This document shows positions 12,677 through 25,070 of a stretch of 64,000 bases of DNA, piece by piece. Under the pieces are notes generated by a model. It saw only the letters and a program-made list of their open reading frames with translations. It did no database searches and had not been told where the DNA came from. The position numbers and the translations under genes are program-made. Each line of letters begins with the position of its first letter. The stretch's first letter is position 1. Origin of the DNA: Cordilura impudica (lineage: Eukaryota; Arthropoda; Insecta; Diptera; Scathophagidae); assembly GCA_963682025.1 (NCBI GenBank), contig OY821520.1, forward strand, positions 180,672,626 to 180,736,625. The letters are read 5' to 3'.

Positions 12677-13568
12677 ACTAAAAACTTAAAAAAAGAGTTA
12701 ATACGTGTTGCAAATTTTTATTTATTTACCAATTTCTCAATATTTATTTTGAATTTTACGAAAATATTTCATATTTGTGAAGAAAATAAATTAATATATT
12801 ACAAATCAAGGTGATATTTTTTTTTTGGCGCCAAACTTATATCACAGGAAAAAATATATTTTTTATACGTATGCATTTTTATTTTCAATTTTACTTTAGT
12901 ACAGTAACAGTTTCTATGGAATTTTGTGTATATACGAATTTTCTTTTGTAAATTAGGGATTTTATCAAAATTGTTTCTTTAAGTTTTTGTAGAAGTTATT
13001 AAAAATCTAAATTTTTTGTATCACCCAATGATAATTTTCAACAGAAAGTATTACAAAAATTTCAGATTGTTTTAAAATTCTATTATAATAGTTTAAAAAC
13101 TAGTAATACCCGTAATATAAATTATATATTCAGTTATAAAAAAGTCAAATCACAATTAAATTTTCAATGAATTTTTATCAAATCTTTATATCTCAAATTT
13201 TTCGTATATATTATTTGAATTAAAATTTCTCACGCGAACAAAACAAAGTATTCTTTAACTCCTAATGGAAATGGCTGTACTCAATATAAAAAAAAAAACA
13301 GTTCAAACATACGCACACAAAATAAAAACGAAAATCTTTGTATGTATAAATAAATGCAAGAACAAAATACAATCGAACGATTACGTTTGTGTGTGTGTAT
13401 TTTTGTTTTCTTGTTATTATACACACATTCAATTTATTTTGTTTTCTTGCTATTATACACACATTCGTTAATTTTCACCTATATTTAAAAAAAAAAACAA
13501 ACGAAATGGAAGGGAAAAATAAATTTAGTTTTTGAAAAATTTCTTCTCTTTTTTGTAAAAGAATTTGT

Positions 13569-13584
13569 CGTCCTGAAAAGGACG
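13569..13584 (-). terminator. H2A stem-loop, unit 3
   Basis: CGTCCTTTTCAGGACG on the minus strand. Confidence 0.95.
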
Positions 13585-13630
13585 GATTGTTGTTGTATTT
13601 TTTTTTTTTTTTTTTTTTAGATATCTCCAT

Positions 13631-14023
<393 letters not shown>

Positions 14024-14262
14024 TTAGTTTTTAACACTTAAGCACTGAATACACAAAATGATATCGTTTCGCCGAAGTACACTCGGTATTTATACTTTTT
14101 TTCAATGCTGTCGCTCACACAATAGGGTTGATTTTTAGCTAGCACACAAGCTGACTTTATCGTTCAAACAATTGTACTTAATGAGCACTTTTGTCGTTGA
14201 AAATTATACAATTTGTGAAGTGTTTTTAAGTGTTTGTGAAAGAAAAAAATAACTAAAGAATA

Positions 14263-14640
14263 ATGCCTCCTAAAGCAAGTGGTAAAGCAGCTAAAAAGGC
14301 CGGCAAAGCCCAAAAAAATATCACGAAGAGTGGTGGTGACAAGACCAGAAGGAAGAAGCGCAAGGAAAGTTACGCCATCTACATTTACAAAGTGTTGAAG
14401 CAAGTACATCCTGATACTGGTATTTCTTCAAAGGCCATGAGTATCATGAACAGTTTTGTAAATGATATTTTTGAACGTATTGCCGCTGAAGCCTCTCGTT
14501 TAGCTCAATACAACAAACGTTCGACCATTACCAGTCGGGAAATTCAAACTGCTGTCCGCCTATTGTTACCCGGTGAATTGGCTAAGCATGCTGTGAGCGA
14601 AGGTACAAAAGCTGTCACCAAATATACCAGCTCCAAGTAA
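14263..14640 (+). CDS. His2B: Histone H2B, unit 3
   Basis: 125 aa, identical to unit 1. Confidence 0.98.
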   Translation: MPPKASGKAAKKAGKAQKNITKSGGDKTRRKKRKESYAIYIYKVLKQVHPDTGISSKAMSIMNSFVNDIFERIAAEASRLAQYNKRSTITSREIQTAVRLLLPGELAKHAVSEGTKAVTKYTSSK

Positions 14641-14671
14641 ATTCTGCCGTTGTGAAATTCCATATATAAAA

Positions 14672-14687
14672 GGCCCTTTTCAGGGCC
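14672..14687 (+). terminator. H2B stem-loop, unit 3
   Basis: GGCCCTTTTCAGGGCC. Confidence 0.95.
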
Positions 14688-15229
14688 ACAAAATTAATTC
14701 AAAAAGAGATTTTCTTGTTACTGCTATTTTTTTTCTATTAATATAAAATCAAGATGATGATGGATGAATGAATCAAGAACTGAAAAAATGGACGATTCTA
14801 ACATTTCCAAGATATATTAAGAAATTTTTTGTTTTTTTCTAATATAATTTTGCAATTACTAATAAATTGGTAAATCTTTTGTGAATATTTTAGTTTTTTC
14901 TGTAATTTAATATGAAAGGTATTTGATTTTCTTAAACTTTCCATTCTTATTTTTTTTATATATATGAATACATATATATATTTAATTAATCTGTTTTCGT
15001 GTAATTATATCAATTCTCTACATGATTTTATATAATTTGTATTTTCTTCTAAAAACATAATTTTTAATTTCTTCTTCAGAATCTGCAAATCCTTATGAAA
15101 TAATCTATGTTTTACCTAATCTCTTCATTTACTTATATTTATTTTGAAATGTTTTTCCTAATATATTTTGTTATTAGGTAGAAAATTTGTTTGATTTGTA
15201 ATTTAATCTCTTTTTAGTAAATATTTTGT

Positions 15230-15245
15230 AGCCCTGAAAAGGGCT
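15230..15245 (-). terminator. H1 stem-loop, unit 3
   Basis: AGCCCTTTTCAGGGCT on the minus strand. Confidence 0.95.
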
Positions 15246-15307
15246 GTTTAGATAATAAATCTTTTTTCGAATATCGAAAATAATTTGTTCTTCTTTTGGG
15301 AAAAAAT

Positions 15308-16006
15308 TTACTTTTTGCCGGCGGCTTTCTTGGCAGCTGGTTTCTTTGCTGCTGGAACAACTTTTTTCGATTTAGCTGCAACTACTGCGGCGGACTTTGC
15401 CTTTGGTGGTTTTGGTTTTGTTGCTGGTGCTTTTTTGATGGCAACAGCTGCGGCGGGTTTTGCTTTAACTGTACCAGTCTTTTTGGCGGTTTTTGCCTTC
15501 GACTTTTCGGTCTTTTTCTTTTCGGCCGTCTTCTTGGCAGCAGTTGCCTTCTTTACTGTAACAGCAGTTGCCTTCTTTTTGGTAGCAGCGGCAGTCTTCT
15601 TCTTTTTCTCACCAGCAGCCTTTTTCTTTTCAACGGCAGCTTTTGTTGGCTTGGGATCTTTTGAGGCAGCAACAGACAATTTGAATGAACCAGAAGCACC
15701 CTTACCTTTTGTTTGAATCAATTTTCCACTCGAAACGGCACCAACCAAATATTTCTTAATAAAAGGGGCCAATTTTTGGGAGTCCACCTTGTATGTACTA
15801 TTCAGATATTTCTTAATGGCTTGAATTGATGAACCACCACGTTCCTTTAAAGTTTTAATGGCAGCATCGACCATCACTTGTGTAGTGGGATGAGTTGCTG
15901 ATGGTTTCTTTGCCTTAGTGGAGGCAGCTTTTTTAGCCTTTTTCTCTGCAGCGGGAGCAGCAGCAACTGGAGATGCGGCAGATTCAACAACAGCGGTATC
16001 AGACAT
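15308..16006 (-). CDS. His1: Linker histone H1, unit 3
   Basis: 232 aa, identical to unit 1. Confidence 0.97.
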   Translation of the reverse strand: MSDTAVVESAASPVAAAPAAEKKAKKAASTKAKKPSATHPTTQVMVDAAIKTLKERGGSSIQAIKKYLNSTYKVDSQKLAPFIKKYLVGAVSSGKLIQTKGKGASGSFKLSVAASKDPKPTKAAVEKKKAAGEKKKKTAAATKKKATAVTVKKATAAKKTAEKKKTEKSKAKTAKKTGTVKAKPAAAVAIKKAPATKPKPPKAKSAAVVAAKSKKVVPAAKKPAAKKAAGKK

Positions 16007-17841
16007 GATTTTTTTTAAATTTAATTTCAACACTTTAATATAAAACTTTTATAACACTGTATATGCGTATATAGATTTTATGTGTACACCACTTTTTTGT
16101 GGGTACATCGATATGTTGAGAAGCTCATAGTAGTCGAAACAAGCATTTTGCAAAATTTTTAGTGCGAGTGTGTATAAAATTTAACAAAAGTTTTTTCTGA
16201 TTTTTAATTATTTCTACAATATTTTTGCAAAATTTAATCAATTTTCTTTTACAAATTAAAGCTTAGATATGACTGTTTATATATTAAAAAAGAAATTTTC
16301 ATATTTAGTCTAATTTAAGTTTTTACTGACATTTATCTATCCAGATTGTAAAAATTTTCCTACAAAATATCAACAAAATTAATTAAATTTACTAAAACTT
16401 AGACATATTTCTGTAATAATTTAATGAAATATTGAAATCTTACATATTTTCTTAAAGCTCGATTAAAAATTTTACCAATAAAATGTTTTTTAGATTTTTA
16501 AAAATTATTTCAAAATTTACTCTATTCTTGAGAAATTTTTTCATATTAGCAAAATTCTTATAAAGTTATTTTGTATAATTTTGCTCTTCACAAATGATTT
16601 ATGTAAATAGATTTATGTATTATTTTTATGAAAAATTAAAATATTTAGTTACATTTTAACCAAAATATGTATAAACAATTAAATAATGAATTGAATTTTA
16701 AACAAAAACACTTTTAGTGCTAAAACTCATAGTACACATACGATTTATGGTGTGCGTTATTGTATTTATAGAATCATATTTTATTTATTTTAACATCAAA
16801 CTTAAAATTTTACAAAAAATGATTTAAAAATATATGTATATTGAAAAATACTTTGTTTAATTAAATAATTTTTAATGAAATATTTGATACATTTTTTAAT
16901 AATTTAAGTTAAATTTCTTCACATTGGTGCAATTCATTTTGTATATGTATCTGTATACAAATGAAAATAAATCCATTCAATCGTAATTATTTCGATAATT
17001 TATTTTTTATGAAAAAATCAAAAAACCGAATTTATGAAATTTTTCCGTAAGAATTAATATATTTATTTAGAAAATGAATTTTTCAAGGAAAAAAATTTTA
17101 ATTTTCATCAAATTAGATATATTTCAGTAAAAACTACTACTTCTAAATATAATTTTAAATAATCGAATTTTTTTCGCTTCATTTGAGAAAATATTCGTTT
17201 TGTCGACGAATATTTTTGCATTTGTTAATATTTGTTTGGTTGGAAACGTCTATGAAAATAATAACAATTATAAAGCGAGATTCACAAACATTGTGATGTA
17301 TTTGCAAAATTGTTTAACATTTTTTAATTCTTATATTAAAACAATTAGCGGAAAAAATAAAAATATTTCATTCTATTACTGCAAAATTTGCTATGAAAAT
17401 TTTCAAAAAATTATATAAAATGCAATTTATATTATTGAAGAATATAAATGAATATATTTTAAAAAAAATATATAATTTTTTTTGGCGCCAAACTTATATC
17501 ACAGGGAAAAAAGCAATTTACCGACGGCAAAATAATTTTAAAAAATGAACTTATTAAAGCGGGATTCCCAAACAAAAACTAAAAAATATATTTATTTTAC
17601 ATTCTAATGTAAAAAAAAAAAATCTCAAAAATAGAAACAAAATGTCATATATTTGTTATTGTTGTAGAAAAAGTTTTTATTAAAAAAAAAAAAAAAGAAA
17701 AATGTCAATTTACCGACGGCAAAATGATAATATATATATAAAAATCAATTTTGGCGCCAAACGCATATGAAAATAATATTAAATTAATGTAAAATTTATT
17801 TATTTTGTAGAAAAATATTGTCTCTTTCATAAATTTTTAGT
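16007..17841. other. H1-H3 long spacer, unit 3
   Basis: Same layout as unit 1: E2F-like palindromes at 17481-17492 and 17750-17761, no 46-bp module, no gene. Confidence 0.83.
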
Positions 17842-17857
17842 GGTCCTGAAAAGGACC
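17842..17857 (-). terminator. H3 stem-loop, unit 3
   Basis: GGTCCTTTTCAGGACC on the minus strand. Confidence 0.95.
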
Positions 17858-17892
17858 GATTGTTTGAAAAAAATTTGTTAATTGGGCATAAT

Positions 17893-18330
<438 letters not shown>

Positions 18331-18388
18331 TCACTGAACACAAACACTGTTAACACAAGAATAATTTTTCTGGCAGCTTAATGTGCTG

Positions 18389-18396
18389 CTTATATA
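18389..18396 (-). promoter_or_regulatory. H3 TATA box
   Basis: TATATAAG on the minus strand. Counting its first T (18396) as 1, the element A nick falls after base 20 and the element A 5' end begins after base 32. Confidence 0.85.
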
Positions 18397-18508
18397 GCAA
18401 AATTGGGTACACAATATAAAATTAATAAGGGTGTGTCTTCCACACATACTATTACAAAAGATACACATTTTTTTCTCACATACACGGTAGAAATTTACTC
18501 GAAATTTG

Positions 18509-18516
18509 TATAAATA
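18509..18516 (+). promoter_or_regulatory. H4 TATA box
   Basis: TATAAATA. Counting its first T as 1, the element B nick falls after base 20 and the element B 5' end begins after base 33. Copies are at 29896 (unit 4), 36249 (unit 5), 48850 (unit 6) and 60136 (unit 7). Confidence 0.87.
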
Positions 18517-18589
18517 CCGGTTGGCTTGGATTAAAAATTATTAGTTCTTGTGCAGCAATTGTGAAGTGTGTTAAGTGAAAATAAAGTGA

Positions 18590-18907
<318 letters not shown>

Positions 18908-18959
18908 ATATTTTTCTGGATAACATATGGCACAAATTCAAACATTTTTAAAAACAATC

Positions 18960-18975
18960 GGTCCTTTTCAGGACC
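18960..18975 (+). terminator. H4 stem-loop, unit 3
   Basis: GGTCCTTTTCAGGACC. Confidence 0.95.
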
Positions 18976-19868
18976 ACTAAAAACTTAAAAAAAGAGTTAA
19001 TACGTGTTGCAAATTTTTATTTATTTACCAATTTCTCAATATTTATTTTGAATTTTACGAAAATATTTCATATTTATGAAGAAAATAAATTAATATATTA
19101 CAAATCAAGGTGATATTTTTTTTTTTGGCGCCAAACTTATATCACAGGAAAAAATATATTTTTTATACGTATGCATTTTTATTTTCAATTTTACTTTAGT
19201 ACAGTAACAGTTTCTATGGAATTTTGTGTATATACGAATTTTCTTTTGTAAATTAGGGATTTTATCAAAATTGTTTCTTTAAGTTTTTGTAGAAGTTATT
19301 AAAAATCTAAATTTTTTGTATCACCCAATGATAATTTTCAACAGAAAGTATTACAAAAATTTCAGATTGTTTTAAAATTCTATTATAATAGTTTAAAAAC
19401 TAGTAATACCCGTAATATAAATTATATATTCAGTTATAAAAAAGTCAAATCACAATTAAATTTTCAATGAATTTTTATCAAATCTTTATATCTCAAATTT
19501 TTCGTATATATTATTTGAATTAAAATTTCTCACGCGAACAAAACAAAGTATTCTTTAACTCCTAATGGAAATGGCTGTACTCAATATAAAAAAAAAAACA
19601 GTTCAAACATACGCACACAAAATAAAAACGAAAATCTTTGTATGTATAAATAAATGCAAGAACAAAATACAATCGAACGATTACGTTTGTGTGTGTGTAT
19701 TTTTGTTTTCTTGTTATTATACACACATTCAATTTATTTTGTTTTCTTGCTATTATACACACATTCGTTAATTTTCACCTATATTTAAAAAAAAAAACAA
19801 ACGAAATGGAAGGGAAAAATAAATTTAGTTTTTGAAAAATTTCTTCTCTTTTTTGTAAAAGAATTTGT

Positions 19869-19884
19869 CGTCCTGAAAAGGACG
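19869..19884 (-). terminator. H2A stem-loop, unit 4
   Basis: CGTCCTTTTCAGGACG on the minus strand. Confidence 0.95.
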
Positions 19885-19931
19885 GATTGTTGTTGTATTT
19901 TTTTTTTTTTTTTTTTTTTAGATATCTCCAT

Positions 19932-20324
<393 letters not shown>

Positions 20325-20565
20325 TTAGTTTTTAACACTTAAGCACTGAATACACAAAATGATATCGTTTCGCCGAAGTACACTCGGTATTTATACTTTT
20401 TTTCAATGCTGTCGCTCACACAATAGGGTTGATTTTTAGCTAGCACACAAGCTGACTTTATCGTTCAAACAATTGTACTTAATGAGCACTTTTGTCGTTG
20501 AAAATTATACAATTTGTGAAAAGTGTTTTTAAGTGTTTGTGAAAGAAAAAAATAACTAAAGAATA

Positions 20566-20943
20566 ATGCCTCCTAAAGCAAGTGGTAAAGCAGCTAAAAA
20601 GGCCGGCAAAGCCCAAAAAAATATCACGAAGAGTGGTGGTGACAAGACCAGAAGGAAGAAGCGCAAGGAAAGTTACGCCATCTACATTTACAAAGTGTTG
20701 AAGCAAGTACATCCTGATACTGGTATTTCTTCAAAGGCCATGAGTATCATGAACAGTTTTGTAAATGATATTTTTGAACGTATTGCCGCTGAAGCCTCTC
20801 GTTTAGCTCAATACAACAAACGTTCGACCATTACCAGTCGGGAAATTCAAACTGCTGTCCGCCTATTGTTACCCGGTGAATTGGCTAAGCATGCTGTGAG
20901 CGAAGGTACAAAAGCTGTCACCAAATATACCAGCTCCAAGTAA
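20566..20943 (+). CDS. His2B: Histone H2B, unit 4
   Basis: 125 aa, identical to unit 1. The 5' UTR has a 2-bp insertion (GTGAAAAGTG) shared with unit 5. Confidence 0.98.
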   Translation: MPPKASGKAAKKAGKAQKNITKSGGDKTRRKKRKESYAIYIYKVLKQVHPDTGISSKAMSIMNSFVNDIFERIAAEASRLAQYNKRSTITSREIQTAVRLLLPGELAKHAVSEGTKAVTKYTSSK

Positions 20944-20974
20944 ATTCTGCCGTTGTGAAATTCCATATATAAAA

Positions 20975-20990
20975 GGCCCTTTTCAGGGCC
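20975..20990 (+). terminator. H2B stem-loop, unit 4
   Basis: GGCCCTTTTCAGGGCC. Confidence 0.95.
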
Positions 20991-21541
20991 ACAAAATTAA
21001 TTCAAAAAGAGATTTTCTTGTTACTGCTATTTTTTTTCCTATTAATATAAAATCAATATGATGATGACGATGAATGAATGAATCAAGAACTGAAAAAATG
21101 GACGATTCTAACATTTCCAAGATATATTAAGAAATTTTTTGTTTTTTTCTAATATAATTTTGCAATTACTAATAAATTGGTAAATCTTTTGTGAATATTT
21201 TAGTTTTTTCTGTAATTTAATATGAAAGGTATTTGATTTTCTTAAACTTTCCATTCTTATTTTTTTTATATATATATACATACATATATATATTTAATTA
21301 ATCTGTTTTCGTGTAATTATATCAATTCTCTACATGATTTTATATAATTTGTATTTTCTTCTAAAAACATAATTTTTAATTTCTTCTTCAGAATCTGCAA
21401 ATCCTTATGAAATAATCTATGTTTTACCTAATCTCTTCATTTACTTATATTTATTTTGAAATGTTTTTCCTAATATATTTTGTTATTAGGTAGAAAATTT
21501 GTTTGATTTGTAATTTAATCTCTTTTTAGTAAATATTTTGT

Positions 21542-21557
21542 AGCCCTGAAAAGGGCT
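21542..21557 (-). terminator. H1 stem-loop, unit 4
   Basis: AGCCCTTTTCAGGGCT on the minus strand. Confidence 0.95.
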
Positions 21558-21619
21558 GTTTAGATAATAAATCTTTTTTCGAATATCGAAAATAATTTGT
21601 TCTTCTTTTGGGAAAAAAT

Positions 21620-22318
21620 TTACTTTTTGCCGGCGGCTTTCTTGGCAGCTGGTTTCTTTGCTGCTGGAACAACTTTTTTCGATTTAGCTGCAACTACTGC
21701 GGCGGACTTTGCCTTTGGTGGTTTTGGTTTTGTTGCTGGTGCTTTTTTGATGGCAACAGCTGCGGCGGGTTTTGCTTTAACTGTACCAGTCTTTTTGGCG
21801 GTTTTTGCCTTCGACTTTTCGGTCTTTTTCTTTTCGGCCGTCTTCTTGGCAGCAGTTGCCTTCTTTACTGTAACAGCAGTTGCCTTCTTTTTGGTAGCAG
21901 CGGCAGTCTTCTTCTTTTTCTCACCAGCAGCCTTTTTCTTTTCAACGGCAGCTTTTGTTGGCTTGGGATCTTTTGAGGCAGCAACAGACAATTTGAATGA
22001 ACCAGAAGCACCCTTACCTTTTGTTTGAATCAATTTTCCACTCGAAACGGCACCAACCAAATATTTCTTAATAAAAGGGGCCAATTTTTGGGAGTCCACC
22101 TTGTATGTACTATTCAGATATTTCTTAATGGCTTGAATTGATGAACCACCACGTTCCTTTAAAGTTTTAATGGCAGCATCGACCATCACTTGTGTAGTGG
22201 GATGAGTTGCTGATGGTTTCTTTGCCTTAGTGGAGGCAGCTTTTTTAGCCTTTTTCTCTGCAGCGGGAGCAGCAGCAACTGGAGATGCGGCAGATTCAAC
22301 AACAGCGGTATCAGACAT
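21620..22318 (-). CDS. His1: Linker histone H1, unit 4
   Basis: 232 aa, identical to unit 1. An upstream change closes the non-ATG extension that is open in units 1-3, which supports the ATG at 22318. Confidence 0.97.
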   Translation of the reverse strand: MSDTAVVESAASPVAAAPAAEKKAKKAASTKAKKPSATHPTTQVMVDAAIKTLKERGGSSIQAIKKYLNSTYKVDSQKLAPFIKKYLVGAVSSGKLIQTKGKGASGSFKLSVAASKDPKPTKAAVEKKKAAGEKKKKTAAATKKKATAVTVKKATAAKKTAEKKKTEKSKAKTAKKTGTVKAKPAAAVAIKKAPATKPKPPKAKSAAVVAAKSKKVVPAAKKPAAKKAAGKK

Positions 22319-24197
22319 GATTTTTTTTTAATTTAATTTCAACACTTTAATATAAAACTTTTATAACACTGTATATGCGTATATAGATTTTATGTGTACA
22401 CCACTTTTTTGTGGGTACATCGATATGTTGAGAAGCTCATAGTAGTCGAAACAAGCATTTTGCAAAATTTTTAGTGCGAGTGTGTATAAAATTTAACAAA
22501 AGTTTTTTCTGATTTTTAATTATTTCTACAATATTTTTGCAAAATTTAATCAATTTTCTTTTACAAATTAAAGCTTAGATATGACTGTTTATATATTAAA
22601 AAAGAAATTTTCATATTTAGTCTAATTTAAGTTTTTACTGACATTTATCTATCCAGATTGTAAAAATTTTCCTACAAAATATCAACAAAATTAATTAAAT
22701 TTACTAAAACTTAGACATATTTCTGTAATAATTTAATGAAATATTGAAATCTTACATATTTTCTTAAAGCTCGATTAAAAATTTTACCAATAAAATGTTT
22801 TTTAGATTTTTAAAAATTATTTCAAAATTTACTCTATTCTTGAGAAATTTTTTCATATTAGCAAAATTCTTATAAAGTTATTTTGTATAATTTTGCTCTT
22901 CACAAATGATTTATGTAAATAGATTTATGTATTATTTTTATGAAAAATTAAAATATTTAGTTACATTTTAACCAAAATATGTATAAACAATTAAATAATG
23001 AATTGAATTTTAAACAAAAACACTTTTAGTGCTAAAACTCATAGTACACATACGATTTATGGTGTGCGTTATTGTATTTATAGAATCATATTTTATTTAT
23101 TTTAACATCAAACTTAAAATTTTACAAAAAATGATTTAAAAATATATGTATATTGAAAAATACTTTGTTTAATTAAATAATTTTTAATGAAATATTTGAT
23201 ACATTTTTTAATAATTTAAGTTAAATTTCTTCACATTGGTGCAATTCATTTTGTATATGTATCTGTATACAAATGAAAATAAATCCATTCAATCGTAATT
23301 ATTTCGATAATTTATTTTTTATGAAAAAATCAAAAAACCGAATTTATGAAATTTTTCCGTAAGAATTAATATATTTATTTAGAAAATGAATTTTTCAAGG
23401 AAAAAAATTTTAATTTTCATCAAATTAGATATATTTCAGTAAAAACTACTACTTCTAAATATAATTTTAAATAATCGAATTTTTTTCGCTTCATTTGAGA
23501 AAATATTCGTTTTGTCGACGAATATTTTTGCATTTGTTAATATTTGTTTGGTTGGAAACGTCTATGAAAATAATAACAATTATAAAGCGAGATTCACAAA
23601 CATTGTGATGTATTTGCAAAATTGTTTAACATTTTTTAATTCTTATATTAAAACAATTAGCGGAAAAAATAAAAATATTTCATTCTATTACTGCAAAATT
23701 TGCTATGAAAATTTTCAAAAAATTATATAAAATGCAATTTATATTATTGAAGAATATAAATGAATATATTTTAAAAAAAATATATAATTTTTTTTGGCGC
23801 CAAACTTATATCACAGGGAAAAAAGCAATTTACCGACGGCAAAATAATTTTAAAAAATGAACTTATTAAAGCGGGATTCCCAAACAAAAACTAAAAAATA
23901 TATTTATTTTACATTCTAATGTAAAAAAAAAAAATCTCAAAAATAGAAACAAAATGTCATATATTTGTTATTGTTGTAGAAAAAGTTTTTATTAAAAAAA
24001 AAAAAGAAAAAAAACGCAAATTTAAATTTTTTGGCGCCAACTGCATATCACAGAAAAATGTCAATTTACCGACGGCAAAATGATAATATATATATAAAAA
24101 TCAATTTTGGCGCCAAACGCATATGAAAATAATATTAAATTAATGTAAAATTTATTTATTTTGTAGAAAAATATTGTCTCTTTCATAAATTTTTAGT
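22319..24197. other. H1-H3 long spacer, unit 4
   Basis: E2F-like sites lie at 23793-23804, 24030-24041 (TTTGGCGCCAAC, in the 46-bp module) and 24106-24117. No gene is seen. Confidence 0.82.
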
Positions 24198-24213
24198 GGT
24201 CCTGAAAAGGACC
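24198..24213 (-). terminator. H3 stem-loop, unit 4
   Basis: GGTCCTTTTCAGGACC on the minus strand. Confidence 0.95.
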
Positions 24214-24248
24214 GATTGTTTGAAAAAAATTTGTTAATTGGGCATAAT

Positions 24249-24686
<438 letters not shown>

Positions 24687-24720
24687 TCACTGAACACAAA
24701 CACTGTTAACACAAGAATAA

Positions 24721-24732
24721 TTTTTCTGGCAG
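24721..24732 (-). repeat. Element A target-site duplication, 3' copy
   Basis: TTTTTCTGGCAG on the plus strand (CTGCCAGAAAAA on the minus strand). It is a single copy in unit 3 (18365-18376) and duplicated around element A. Confidence 0.92.
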
Positions 24733-24756
24733 ATTACAGATTACAGATTACAGATT
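24733..24756 (-). repeat. Element A 3' tail of 7-bp repeats
   Basis: Three copies of ATTACAG plus ATT on the plus strand (CTGTAAT units on the minus strand). The repeat runs into CAG of the target duplication, so the boundary is blurred by microhomology. The element has a short tandem-repeat tail instead of poly(A). Confidence 0.88.
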
Positions 24757-25070
24757 AAATTTATTTTCCAAAAATTCATTATTTACATGTTTCTTAAACT
24801 ACTATTATTAAAATATTTATTCTTAGCCTACTTTGTAGTTATACAAGACTTTACAGTTCATTACAAAAATATTAGGGTCTTACCCCGTAAACAATATTTT
24901 CATCTTAAAACTATCGAGTTATACTCCATAAAAAAGGAAATAAAAAATGGATTCTTTATTCATGTCTTACAAACTATTTAACAAATAACACTTAATTTAA
25001 CTAATCTTACACACTAACTTATATCTAAATTACACAACAAAATACAAATAACCTAGAGTGTAAAGCACCG

